From Candidatus Doudnabacteria bacterium (GTDB taxonomy: Bacteria > Patescibacteriota > Doudnabacteria > UBA920), in NCBI GenBank assembly GCA_016788805.1, contig JAEUSE010000023.1, positions 1 to 8,845 on the forward strand: 8,845 bases of DNA. The letters are read 5' to 3'. Below, piece by piece: positions 1 through 4,861 of the stretch. The notes under the pieces are model-generated. The model saw nothing but the letters and a program-made list of their open reading frames with translations, made no database searches and was not told where the DNA came from. Position numbers and translations under genes: made by a program. Position 1 is the first letter of the stretch, and each line of letters opens with the position of its first letter.

Positions 1-378
1 GAGTATGGCGTGGAAGACTCGATTATAGAGGTCGGGTTTTTAGAGTATGCACAATTAGCTCCGGTGTTGCGAACTTATTCTATTTTAGTTAATGCGTCTA
101 TTCGGGAAGGGCAGTGTTTATCGGTGTACGAGGGCGTGCTGTGCGGTTTAGCAGCCTGTTTGCCGAAAATTCCGTCATTTACATTCCCGTTTGCCGACGC
201 GGCCTTATTTCATGATGTGTACGATGCTCAGATGCTGGCGGATAACATACTGCGCTACATAGCAGATGAAGATTTGCGGTTACGGCACACTTTACGATGT
301 CGGGCTTATGTGAACACTGAGTGCAATCCGGCACGCGTTGAGGCGCAGTTACGGGAGCTTTTTTTGAGTTTTCGATAA
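1..378 (+). CDS. Glycosyltransferase, GT4-like, C-terminal end (partial)
   Basis: The frame is open to the left edge of the window, so this is the last 125 residues of a longer protein; the GTG at position 10 is not a convincing start. The fragment matches the nucleotide-sugar-binding C-terminal Rossmann lobe of GT-B glycosyltransferases of group 1 (GT4). It reads VGFLEYAQLAPVLRTYSI, then VNASIREGQCLSVYEG, then VLCGLAACLPKI. This corresponds to the usual family order of a 'flG' strand, a helix, an 'S.rEG....yEa' donor-binding loop with the conserved Glu pair, and 'a.G.p'. The final helices (DAQMLADNILRYIADEDLR) are typical of the family's C-terminus. Its role would be sugar transfer to a lipid or surface glycan at the cytoplasmic face of the membrane; donor and acceptor cannot be told. 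It ends in TAA 56 bases before pilM and is probably a separate transcript, since pilM has its own promoter. Confidence 0.75.
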   Translation, partial: EYGVEDSIIEVGFLEYAQLAPVLRTYSILVNASIREGQCLSVYEGVLCGLAACLPKIPSFTFPFADAALFHDVYDAQMLADNILRYIADEDLRLRHTLRCRAYVNTECNPARVEAQLRELFLSFR

Positions 379-418
379 CCAAAGAGGGTGTGTTCGTGCG
401 TTCTTTCGTACAAAAATA

Positions 419-427
419 TGTTACTAT
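419..427 (+). promoter_or_regulatory. Extended -10 promoter of pilM, probably leaderless
   Basis: TGT-TACTAT is an extended -10 element (TGn followed by TACTAT at 422-427). No good -35 is seen 17 bases upstream. Exactly 7 bases separate the hexamer from the pilM ATG, so transcription would begin at or one base before the start codon. There is no Shine-Dalgarno sequence. The same arrangement occurs at holA. Confidence 0.5.
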
Positions 428-434
428 TTAGATA

Positions 435-1496
435 ATGAAGTTTTTGTCTAACATTTTTTCTCGACGAGCCGCGGCGGTTGGTTTGGCTATTGGGGATACA
501 CACGTTCGAGGGCTGCAATTGGGCGGAACTTTGGCCGAAGCTCAGGTGGTCGGTTTTGCCGAGGCGGAGCTGCCTAAAACGGTATTTGGCAGCGACGGAG
601 GTTTAGATGTAGAAGGTTTTGCCCGAGTGCTGGAATTGCTCTTTAACAAGCAGCAGTACGGTCAGTTTACTACCCGGGATGTGGCCCTAAACTTACCCGA
701 GTCCAATTGTTTTGTAAGGGTTATTCACGTAGCCCCCATGTCTGATAGCGAGATTGACGCGGCTGTGCCGTTCGAGGCGGAAAGTTACATTCCTATACCT
801 GTCGACCAAGTGTACTTAGATTGGAAACGGCTTGGGGAATCAAATGGGCGAGTGGAGCTTTTGCTTGTGGCTTCTCCGAGGGAATTTGTTGACCGGGTCC
901 TCAAGGGGGTGGAGTTGGCCGGTTTGACTCCGGTGTCGGTTGAGGTTCAGTCAGAGGCATTGGCTCGGTCGGTTATTCCTTTGGGCTCTCGCGAAACTGT
1001 GCTTATTGCCGACATGAAGGCCGCCCGGACGGACTTAATAATGGTCGAGCGGGGGAATATCCAGTTTACTTCCACTATACCCATTGCCGGCCAGAGTTTA
1101 ACCGATGCCATTGCAAAAGGGTTAGAGCTGCAGCCTAAGCGGGCTGAGGAGATAAAAGCACAGGCGGGATTTGCCAATACGACCGAGTACCCGAATCTCA
1201 AAATGCTCTTGCTGCCAGTTTTACAGAATTTGGTTAATGAGATTAAACAAGTACTAACTTTTCACGACCAGCATTCGACGGAAAAGGTAACTCGGATACT
1301 GCTTGTCGGCGGGGCGGCGCGATTGGGGCATGTGACCGAGTTTGTACAAGAATCACTGGCCGATCGTGAAGGATTGTTGGTACAACTTGCCGATCCGACG
1401 GTGAATATTCATATGGAAATCTCGGAAGGTTTGGCGGAAAATAAAATTTTGGCCTACGCCCCGGCTGTCGGGCTGGCTATGCGGGAGCTATTTTAA
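435..1496 (+). CDS. pilM: PilM, type IV pilus assembly actin-like ATPase
   Basis: PilM is a cytoplasmic actin/FtsA-like protein that binds the N-terminal tail of PilN and links the pilus alignment platform to the motor ATPases. The 353 residues match the usual family length of about 350. A glycine-rich phosphate-1-like loop is at about residues 16-30 (GLAIGDTHVRGLQLG). It is followed by LNLPESNCFVRVIHV, then AAVPFEAESYIPIPVDQVYLD, a PilM hallmark where the family has 'E.e.yiPfp...v..D'. VASPREFVDRVLKGVELAGL is typical of subdomain 1C/2A. ILLVGGAARL at about 288-297 is the family's 'GG...' adenosine loop. The ATG at 435 is favoured because the extended -10 lies 7 bases upstream and the N-terminus fits the family. 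The stop TAA overlaps the pilN ATG by one base (TAATG), which implies translational coupling. The glycine-rich loop has Asp-Thr-His where many relatives have Ser-Ser-Ser; nucleotide binding is likely but not shown. Confidence 0.92.
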   Translation: MKFLSNIFSRRAAAVGLAIGDTHVRGLQLGGTLAEAQVVGFAEAELPKTVFGSDGGLDVEGFARVLELLFNKQQYGQFTTRDVALNLPESNCFVRVIHVAPMSDSEIDAAVPFEAESYIPIPVDQVYLDWKRLGESNGRVELLLVASPREFVDRVLKGVELAGLTPVSVEVQSEALARSVIPLGSRETVLIADMKAARTDLIMVERGNIQFTSTIPIAGQSLTDAIAKGLELQPKRAEEIKAQAGFANTTEYPNLKMLLLPVLQNLVNEIKQVLTFHDQHSTEKVTRILLVGGAARLGHVTEFVQESLADREGLLVQLADPTVNIHMEISEGLAENKILAYAPAVGLAMRELF

Positions 1497-2056
1497 TGGC
1501 GGAGAAACAAATAAACTTACTTCCAAAATCTAAGCTTAGGCAATTGGAGTTGCGCAGTTGGTTTTTTGGTTTGCTCGCTTTGTACGTAATAGCCGGAATT
1601 AGTTTCGGTATTGTTTTGGCGGCTCAGGGTGGGATTTTATGGTACTTGCGGACTCGCGTAAAGAGTTTGGAAGCAGAGACCGAGGTTTTGCGGCAGTTCG
1701 CCAGCGCGAAAGAAAGCACAGACGTCCGAAAACAGGTTACCTTGGTAAATAACAGGGTGAATGATTATAACACCTTGGCAAAGAATACAGTTCGGTGGTC
1801 TAAGCTTTTATTGCTTTTTTCTGAGGTGGTGCCCGCGGGTGTGCAAATTCAGAGTTTTGCCGTGGATAGCACCAAAAAGCAGGTGGCTGTAAATGGATTC
1901 GCGCCCACTCGGGAGCTTGTTATAAAACTACACGATAACATTGCCGCGAAGCCGGAATATTTTACCAAGTTGGATTATCCGTTAGAGAACGTAAGTCGTC
2001 CGACGAATATACTTTTTCACTATACTTTTACCGTGCAAGAAGCAGCACTTAAGTAA
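1496..2056 (+). CDS. pilN: PilN, type IV pilus alignment subcomplex protein
   Basis: PilN is a bitopic inner-membrane protein that docks on PilM through a short cytoplasmic tail and pairs with PilO in the periplasm or extracytoplasmic space. The signature tail INLLP is at residues 6-10 (family consensus 'iNLLP', the segment that lies in the PilM groove). One hydrophobic segment follows at about residues 22-50. A charged heptad-like stretch at about 52-95 is a likely coiled coil. A C-terminal alpha/beta domain (SEVVPAGVQIQSFAVDS onward) resembles the ferredoxin-like fold of PilN/GspL. Length is 186 aa, within the usual range. It begins on the pilM stop (ATG shares one base with TAA) and ends two bases before pilO, so the three genes form one operon. 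Identification rests on the motif, topology and position. Confidence 0.9.
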   Translation: MAEKQINLLPKSKLRQLELRSWFFGLLALYVIAGISFGIVLAAQGGILWYLRTRVKSLEAETEVLRQFASAKESTDVRKQVTLVNNRVNDYNTLAKNTVRWSKLLLLFSEVVPAGVQIQSFAVDSTKKQVAVNGFAPTRELVIKLHDNIAAKPEYFTKLDYPLENVSRPTNILFHYTFTVQEAALK

Positions 2057-2058
2057 CC

Positions 2059-2619
2059 ATGCCAAAAACATCTTATCAAAATAGAATAGTCGGCACCGTG
2101 ACCGTATTTGCCGTGGCGGCGTTGCTGTTATTTGGTTACGGGTTTCGATGGCTGGATTCGTTACAAACTGGCCAGTTAGAAAAAATATTAAGCCAGAAGA
2201 AGAGTGTGCTGGAGTTGCGCCAGCAGCAACAGAATATTCAGCTCGCCAAAAAAGATTTGAAGCAGGTAAGTGAGGAGAAAATAGCCCCCGACGATTTATT
2301 CAGTCGAGACGAAACACTGGTCGGAGAGATTAGTCAAATAGAGGCACGGGCTTCGCAGTTAGGTTTAGAGCTTACTCTATCCGTTGCCGGAACAGTCGCG
2401 CAGGCACCAAAAGCGCAGGTTACCAGCGATTTAGTTACCATTCCGTTTAGTATGCAGTTGCGCGGCAGTTTTGGCCATTTGGCGCAGTTTTTAGATTGGC
2501 TAGAACACGCCGGGTTTGTATTAACCGTTCGTTCATTGAACGTGACCTCCACTTCTAGCACGGCTAACGCTGAAGCGGTTACTTCTAGCCTTGCCGGAGT
2601 GTTTTACTTAAGGAGATAG
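2059..2619 (+). CDS. pilO: PilO, type IV pilus alignment subcomplex protein
   Basis: PilO pairs with PilN in the extracytoplasmic space to form the alignment platform. The layout is typical: a short cytoplasmic N-terminus, one membrane segment at about residues 11-30 (VGTVTVFAVAALLLFGYG), and a Gln/Lys-rich coiled coil at about 36-75. A C-terminal ferredoxin-like domain includes IEARASQLGLELTLSV and the PilO-typical strand-helix unit IPFSMQLRGSFGHLAQFLDW. Length is 186 aa, close to the family's roughly 190-210. It starts two bases after the pilN stop with no independent ribosome site and ends in TAG. The last codons contain the AAGGAG that serves the next gene. Confidence 0.88.
   Translation: MPKTSYQNRIVGTVTVFAVAALLLFGYGFRWLDSLQTGQLEKILSQKKSVLELRQQQQNIQLAKKDLKQVSEEKIAPDDLFSRDETLVGEISQIEARASQLGLELTLSVAGTVAQAPKAQVTSDLVTIPFSMQLRGSFGHLAQFLDWLEHAGFVLTVRSLNVTSTSSTANAEAVTSSLAGVFYLRR
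2610..2615 (+). promoter_or_regulatory. Shine-Dalgarno site for the 107-aa gene
   Basis: AAGGAG lies inside the last codons of pilO, 8 bases before the ATG at 2624. It fixes that start and is one of only two strong ribosome sites in the window. Confidence 0.7.
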
Positions 2620-2623
2620 TTTT

Positions 2624-2947
2624 ATGGATTTTAAAAGTATACTTGCCACACTAAAGCCCAAACCGTCGACTGGCCAGAAAAAAGGGATAAAGATAAGTCA
2701 GCGCACGGCATTGTGGCTGGTGACCGGGTTTGTTTTGTTGGCGGACTTATGGGCTTTGCAAAGTTCGCTTTTGGCATTGTATCGGGTGAAATTTGAGGAT
2801 GTGGGGGCTCGTGAGGTTGAGTCTACCAGAGTAAATTTTCAAAACTTAAAAAAGGCGGCTGAACGCATAGAATCGGCGGAGACTTACTTACCGGTCGCTA
2901 CGCCTAGCCTCAATCCGTTTAAGGAAGTTCCAAAGCTGAACAAGTAA
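2624..2947 (+). CDS. Small membrane protein in the pilP position of the pil operon
   Basis: I do not recognise this 107-aa protein by sequence. It has a basic N-terminus (Lys/Arg-rich, residues 1-27), one hydrophobic segment at about 29-52 and a charged helix at about 55-85. A Pro-rich tail ends in SLNPFKEVP, with NPF at 97-99. It follows pilO by 4 bases and has a good Shine-Dalgarno site, so it belongs to the pil operon, which ends at the terminator just downstream. In other bacteria this slot holds pilP, a protein with a membrane anchor or lipid anchor, a disordered linker and a beta domain that often begins near an R-D-P-F motif. This protein could be a short platform partner that keeps the anchor, linker and NPF-like motif but lacks the beta domain. 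No lipobox is seen. The inference is from position and topology only. Confidence 0.7.
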   Translation: MDFKSILATLKPKPSTGQKKGIKISQRTALWLVTGFVLLADLWALQSSLLALYRVKFEDVGAREVESTRVNFQNLKKAAERIESAETYLPVATPSLNPFKEVPKLNK

Positions 2948-2972
2948 ACAAATAATCACTTAGTTCCAAAAT

Positions 2973-2998
2973 AAAAACACTCCGCAACGAGTGTTTTT
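2973..2998. terminator. Bidirectional intrinsic terminator (pil operon / tRNA-Lys region)
   Basis: AAAAACACTC, a 6-base loop (cgcaac), then GAGTGTTTTT: a perfect 10-bp stem with T-runs in both directions. It would end the pil operon on the + strand and the broken tRNA-Lys copy on the - strand. The stem is identical to the one at 3082-3107; only the loop differs. Confidence 0.85.
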
Positions 2999-3033
2999 CT
3001 TGGTGCGCCCGCGAGGGTCTGAACCTGTGACCG

Positions 3034-3077
3034 TTTGCTTAAGAGGCCGCCAGCTGGCGGATCTACCAGCTGAGCTA
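3034..3077 (-). repeat. 44-bp direct repeat, downstream copy
   Basis: This 44-base segment matches 3444-3487 at 43 of 44 positions, in the same orientation. The only difference is the base just after the palindrome (C here, A there, minus strand). It covers the tRNA-Lys D-arm, palindrome and anticodon loop. The two copies flank the GIY-YIG gene and the intact tRNA-Lys, in the manner of attachment-site or duplication repeats. Confidence 0.85.
3047..3060. repeat. Perfect 14-bp palindrome inside the broken tRNA-Lys
   Basis: CCGCCAGCTGGCGG is perfectly self-complementary. It occurs again at 3457-3470, at the same place in the other broken tRNA-Lys. The intact tRNA-Lys lacks it and has the short segment GCAGTTG at the corresponding place. 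Confidence 0.9.
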
Positions 3078-3081
3078 ATAT

Positions 3082-3107
3082 AAAAACACTCATCATGGAG
3101 TGTTTTT
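3082..3107 (-). terminator. Intrinsic terminator of the intact tRNA-Lys
   Basis: On the minus strand, AAAAACACTC, a 6-base loop and GAGTGTTTTT follow the tRNA-Lys CCA end by a few bases. It has a perfect 10-bp stem and T-run. It shares its stem with the terminator at 2973-2998, which points to duplication of a tRNA-plus-terminator unit. Confidence 0.85.
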
Positions 3108-3109
3108 CT

Positions 3110-3185
3110 TGGTGCGCCCAACAGGGATCGAACCTGTGACCGTTTGCTTAAGAGGCAACTGCTCTACCAGCTGAGCTATGGGCGC
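3110..3185 (-). tRNA. tRNA-Lys (anticodon CUU), CCA encoded
   Basis: The minus strand folds into a full cloverleaf. The acceptor GCGCCCA pairs with TGGGCGC, the D-arm is GCTC...GAGC, the anticodon loop is CTCTTAA (anticodon CTT, reading AAG) and the T-arm is ACAGG-TTCGATC-CCTGT. The discriminator is A, followed by an encoded CCA. Total length is 73 plus CCA. The anticodon stem (GTTGC/GCAAA) has a G-A mismatch at the outermost 27-43 pair, and the other four pairs hold. No clear promoter of its own is seen; it starts within the last codons of the GIY-YIG gene and may be co-transcribed with it. Of the three tRNA-Lys-like sequences here, this is the only one that looks functional. Confidence 0.9.
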
Positions 3186-3439
3186 ATATTGGTAATTAAC
3201 TTTTTGATATATTCTCGACCTTGAAAACTTTTTAGCTGTTTTTCTCTGGTGATTGCTTCGGTACGAGTGTGAAAGCTTTCCTCGCTTACGATTTTCCAGG
3301 GCCCGGCGTTTTTGTGAGTATAAGATGTCTTTTTGGTCGGCAGCTCCGCATTGTGTCGTTTTAGGCGGGTGACAAGGTCTACCGTCTGCCCAATGTATAT
3401 CTTACCACTCGGGTTGCAAATGACATATGTTGTATACAT
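3176..3439 (-). CDS. Small GIY-YIG domain endonuclease
   Basis: This 87-aa protein is a stand-alone GIY-YIG nuclease module of the UPF0213/YhbQ-like size class (about 80-100 aa). The first motif strand is TYVI (residues 4-7, in the GIY position). The second is KIYIG (13-17, YIG). The R-x3-H signature is at Arg25 and His29 in TRLKRHN, and the likely metal-binding Glu66 lies in TREKQLK. All expected catalytic positions are therefore present. Its cellular target is unknown; small members cut or process DNA or take part in repair. The ATG at 3439 puts the GIY strand right at the N-terminus, as in relatives. Its start lies 4 bases from one broken tRNA-Lys, and its TAG stop lies inside the 5' end of the intact tRNA-Lys, overlapping it by 10 bases. 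The gene is thus fitted tightly between tRNA copies, which suggests it moved or was duplicated with them. Confidence 0.85.
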   Translation of the reverse strand: MYTTYVICNPSGKIYIGQTVDLVTRLKRHNAELPTKKTSYTHKNAGPWKIVSEESFHTRTEAITREKQLKSFQGREYIKKLITNMRP

Positions 3440-3443
3440 ACAA

Positions 3444-3487
3444 TTTGCTTAAGAGTCCGCCAGCTGGCGGATCTACCAGCTGAGCTA
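3444..3487 (-). repeat. 44-bp direct repeat, upstream copy
   Basis: This is the partner of 3034-3077 in the same orientation, identical except for the base following the palindrome. The distance between corresponding ends is 410 bp. The interval holds the GIY-YIG gene, the intact tRNA-Lys and its terminator. Confidence 0.85.
3456..3471. repeat. Perfect 16-bp palindrome inside the 5' tRNA-Lys fragment
   Basis: TCCGCCAGCTGGCGGA is fully self-complementary. Its core CAGCTGG also occurs 16 bases away in the tRNA's own D-arm. It takes the place of the 5' anticodon-stem bases found in the intact copy. Confidence 0.9.
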
Positions 3488-3494
3488 TGGGCGC

Positions 3495-3631
3495 TCGTTA
3501 GTCTTTACTTCAGTTGCTCGCTTGGCCTTGAAGGCGAAAGCTTACTACTTACGTAAAGGCTTCTTCTCAATTTCACGCTAAACCTCATATTTCCAGAGCC
3601 AAATCTTCGGCCCAAGTGTGAAATTGGTTTC
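3495..3631. other. Intergenic region with inverted repeats, no gene seen
   Basis: No credible gene is seen between the 5' tRNA-Lys fragment and the nucleotidyltransferase. It holds three inverted repeats. CAATTTCAC (3568-3576) pairs with GTGAAATTG (3618-3626) across 41 bases. GCCTT-g-AAGGC lies at 3525-3535. AAGC-TTAC pairs with GTAA-ag-GCTT at about 3538-3563. None has a clear T-run, so none is a convincing terminator. Confidence 0.45.
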
Positions 3632-4315
3632 CTATACATTTTGCAGGATTTTTTCAGCTTTGGCAAGCTCTTCAGGGGTGCCCACCGGGAGCCATTGACT
3701 GGCCCTGACAAGCTCTACCGGGTGTGCGACGGGGTCTTGTATGAGCGTGTGGGGGAGGCTGTATTCGGTTTTATCTCGAACCGGAATGCCAACGAGGGGT
3801 AGGCTAAAAAATGTCGGGTCGGTTACATAGGCGCCGCAGTTAATCCACTTTTCGTGGTCGCTTGGGTCATGCGCGAGTCCCGTAATGGCACCGGATGAAT
3901 CTACCAAAAGGGCGCCCGCGAGGGGTCTGGTTGTGCTACCTGCCAGCATAGCCCAACCGGAGGAGGTTGCTAGTTTAGTTAAATCTGCTTTGGTGTATAC
4001 GTCGTCGCCGTTTACAACTAAAAATTTGTCATGGAGTAAAGTCCGCGCATGGTGGAGGGCACTGCCGGTACCATCAAGCGGTGTTTGTTTAACGTACCGT
4101 ATGGATTTGCCGCCGTGCGAGGTGCCGAGAGCGGCTTGAATTTGTTCGCCCAGCCATCCGGTCACAATTAGAATTTCCGAAATAGACTCCGGTAGAGTGG
4201 CCAAAGTCCAGAGTAACAAGGGTCTGCCGGCAATAGGCACTAGCCCCTTTGGATGTTGTTCTGTAAACGGACGAAGACGTAAACCGAGCCCCGCCGCGAG
4301 TATAACTGCTTGCAT
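3632..4315 (-). CDS. Sugar-phosphate nucleotidyltransferase (NTP_transferase family)
   Basis: The enzyme would join a sugar 1-phosphate to an NTP to give an NDP-sugar and pyrophosphate. The N-terminal signature LAAGLGLRLRP (residues 6-16) is the nucleotide-binding loop, followed by the Lys of HPKGLVPIAGRPLL (Lys23). GTGSAL (82-87) is the base-contacting loop, and VVNGDDVY (100-107) carries the Asp104 metal ligand. The C-terminus has the usual WLPVGTPEELAKAE helix. At 227 aa it is shorter than RmlA (about 290) and lacks any left-handed beta-helix. Size and layout are closer to MurU-type or mannose-1-phosphate guanylyltransferase-like enzymes; the sugar and base cannot be fixed from sequence alone. 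It follows the VOC gene by 10 bases with no Shine-Dalgarno site, so the two are probably co-transcribed. It may supply activated sugars to glycosyltransferases such as the one at 1-378 (inference). Confidence 0.85.
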   Translation of the reverse strand: MQAVILAAGLGLRLRPFTEQHPKGLVPIAGRPLLLWTLATLPESISEILIVTGWLGEQIQAALGTSHGGKSIRYVKQTPLDGTGSALHHARTLLHDKFLVVNGDDVYTKADLTKLATSSGWAMLAGSTTRPLAGALLVDSSGAITGLAHDPSDHEKWINCGAYVTDPTFFSLPLVGIPVRDKTEYSLPHTLIQDPVAHPVELVRASQWLPVGTPEELAKAEKILQNV

Positions 4316-4325
4316 AAAGGCTGTC

Positions 4326-4688
4326 TTAGGCTAAACCGGTTTTTGGTTTCTCCACAAATTGGATTTTATTCGCGTCCGGGTCTAATATGCTAAAGTTTTT
4401 GCCCCATTCTTGAACCGTCAGTTCTTTGTATATGGGAAGTTGTTTTTCTTGAAAGGAGCGGTAGAGTTTTTCGATGTCACTGTCGACGGCAATAAAAACT
4501 GTTTGGGCACCTGGTATTTCTCTTTCTTCTATTTTCTTTTTAATACCTAATCGTGCGCCGTTGGGGAAAATAAAAGATACATACTTATCACTTTGTATGT
4601 ATTCTACGGTAAATCCTAGCGTGTCTCGATAGAATGCGACTATCGTATTGATATCGTTCGTGTAGAAGACGGCGCTATCTAAGTTCAT
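4326..4688 (-). CDS. VOC superfamily (glyoxalase/bleomycin-resistance fold) protein
   Basis: This is a 120-aa protein of two beta-alpha-beta-beta-beta modules. The first includes VFYTNDINTIVAFYRDTLGF (residues 7-26), the classic 'v.D.....FY...LGF' start. The second starts near AQTVFIAVDSDIEKLYRSFQ and ends FSILDPDANKIQFVE, the classic 'DPdGN.ief.e' end with Glu113. The usual first metal ligand (His or Glu in strand 1) is not evident, so it may lack a complete metal site. Its function could be binding a small molecule or a lyase/isomerase reaction; none can be assigned. The ATG at 4688 is chosen because the frame continues upstream only through the tRNA-Arg gene, whose translation is spurious. 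The gene lies 16 bases downstream of the tRNA CCA and may ride on the tRNA promoter. It is followed closely by the nucleotidyltransferase. Confidence 0.8.
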   Translation of the reverse strand: MNLDSAVFYTNDINTIVAFYRDTLGFTVEYIQSDKYVSFIFPNGARLGIKKKIEEREIPGAQTVFIAVDSDIEKLYRSFQEKQLPIYKELTVQEWGKNFSILDPDANKIQFVEKPKTGLA

Positions 4689-4704
4689 AAGCGTATAGGG
4701 AAAA

Positions 4705-4781
4705 TGGTGCACCCGGCAGGATTTGAACCTGCTACCTCTTGGTTCGAAGCCAAGCACTCTATCCAAATGAGCTACGGGTGC
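4705..4781 (-). tRNA. tRNA-Arg (anticodon UCG), CCA encoded
   Basis: The minus strand gives a complete cloverleaf. The acceptor GCACCCG pairs with CGGGTGC, and the D-arm is GCTC-ATTTGGATA-GAGT. The anticodon arm is CTTGG-CTTCGAA-CCAAG, giving anticodon TCG for CGA-type Arg codons. The T-arm is GCAGG-TTCAAAT-CCTGC, the discriminator is A, and CCA is encoded. It is 74 bases plus CCA. A strong promoter sits just upstream. No terminator is visible before the VOC gene, so tRNA and mRNA may be one transcript cut apart by RNase P and 3' processing. Confidence 0.93.
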
Positions 4782-4794
4782 AAAAATATACTTT

Positions 4795-4823
4795 ATTTTA
4801 ACCAAAAAATCATTTTTTGGCAA
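4795..4823 (-). promoter_or_regulatory. Promoter of tRNA-Arg
   Basis: On the minus strand, the -35 TTGCCA (4818-4823) and -10 TAAAAT (4795-4800) are separated by exactly 17 bases. The start point would be about 6 bases upstream of the mature tRNA 5' end. Most of the spacer lies in a perfect inverted repeat, CCAAAAAATGATTTTTTGG on the minus strand (4802-4820). It points away from the holA promoter a short distance downstream on the + strand. Confidence 0.7.
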
Positions 4824-4845
4824 GTAAATGAGGAATTTTGAGAAA

Positions 4846-4854
4846 TGATATACT
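4846..4854 (+). promoter_or_regulatory. Extended -10 promoter of holA, probably leaderless
   Basis: TGA-TATACT is an extended -10 element. Seven bases separate TATACT from the ATG at 4862, matching a transcript that begins at the start codon. No Shine-Dalgarno sequence and no convincing -35 are present. The sequence TACTAAGTAAT (4851-4861) recurs at 5862-5872. Confidence 0.6.
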
Positions 4855-4861
4855 AAGTAAT

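Larger units (their letters stand above)
3001..3077 (-). pseudogene. Broken tRNA-Lys copy (3' part) with a palindromic insert
   Basis: Read on the minus strand, this copy has the D-arm (TAGCTCAGCTGGTAGA), the palindrome CCGCCAGCTGGCGG, the anticodon loop CTCTTAA and the variable region, T-arm and acceptor 3' strand ending in GCGCACCA. The 5' acceptor strand is missing and replaced by AT-rich sequence running into the terminator at 3082-3107. The T-loop reads TTCAGAC instead of TTCGATC, and the 3' side of the T-stem is CCTCG instead of CCTGT, so that stem cannot close. It is not a working tRNA. With 3110-3185 and its terminator it forms a tandem repeat with a period of about 109 bases. Confidence 0.85.
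3444..3494 (-). pseudogene. Broken tRNA-Lys copy (5' half) with a palindromic insert
   Basis: On the minus strand this copy has the complete 5' acceptor strand GCGCCCA, the D-arm, the 16-bp palindrome TCCGCCAGCTGGCGGA and the anticodon loop region CTCTTAAGCAAA. After that tRNA similarity stops and the GIY-YIG gene begins. The variable region, T-arm and 3' acceptor are missing. Joined to the 3' part at 3001-3040 it would rebuild a whole palindrome-bearing tRNA-Lys whose acceptor pairs at six of seven positions. The two fragments may therefore be halves of one gene split by an insertion. Confidence 0.85.

Noticed and set aside
3034..3487. CRISPR array from the repeated tRNA-like segments
   Set aside because: Only two copies 410 bp apart with genes between them. 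The repeats are tRNA-derived and there are no regular spacers.
3001..3494. Reading the two outer tRNA-Lys copies as working tRNAs
   Set aside because: One lacks its 5' acceptor and has a broken T-arm, the other lacks the T-arm and 3' acceptor. Both have an insert that prevents the anticodon stem.
3885..4139. Plus-strand ORF inside the nucleotidyltransferase gene
   Set aside because: The minus strand carries all family motifs here, and the plus-strand frame shows none.
4689..4823. N-terminal extension of the VOC protein frame (45 codons)
   Set aside because: The extension is the tRNA-Arg gene and its promoter translated in one frame (the VAHLDRVLGFEPRGSRFKSC stretch is a well-known tRNA translation artefact). 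The real start is ATG 4688.
4838..4861. TTG start for holA
   Set aside because: It lies upstream of and through the -10 box. The family N-terminus and promoter position support ATG 4862.
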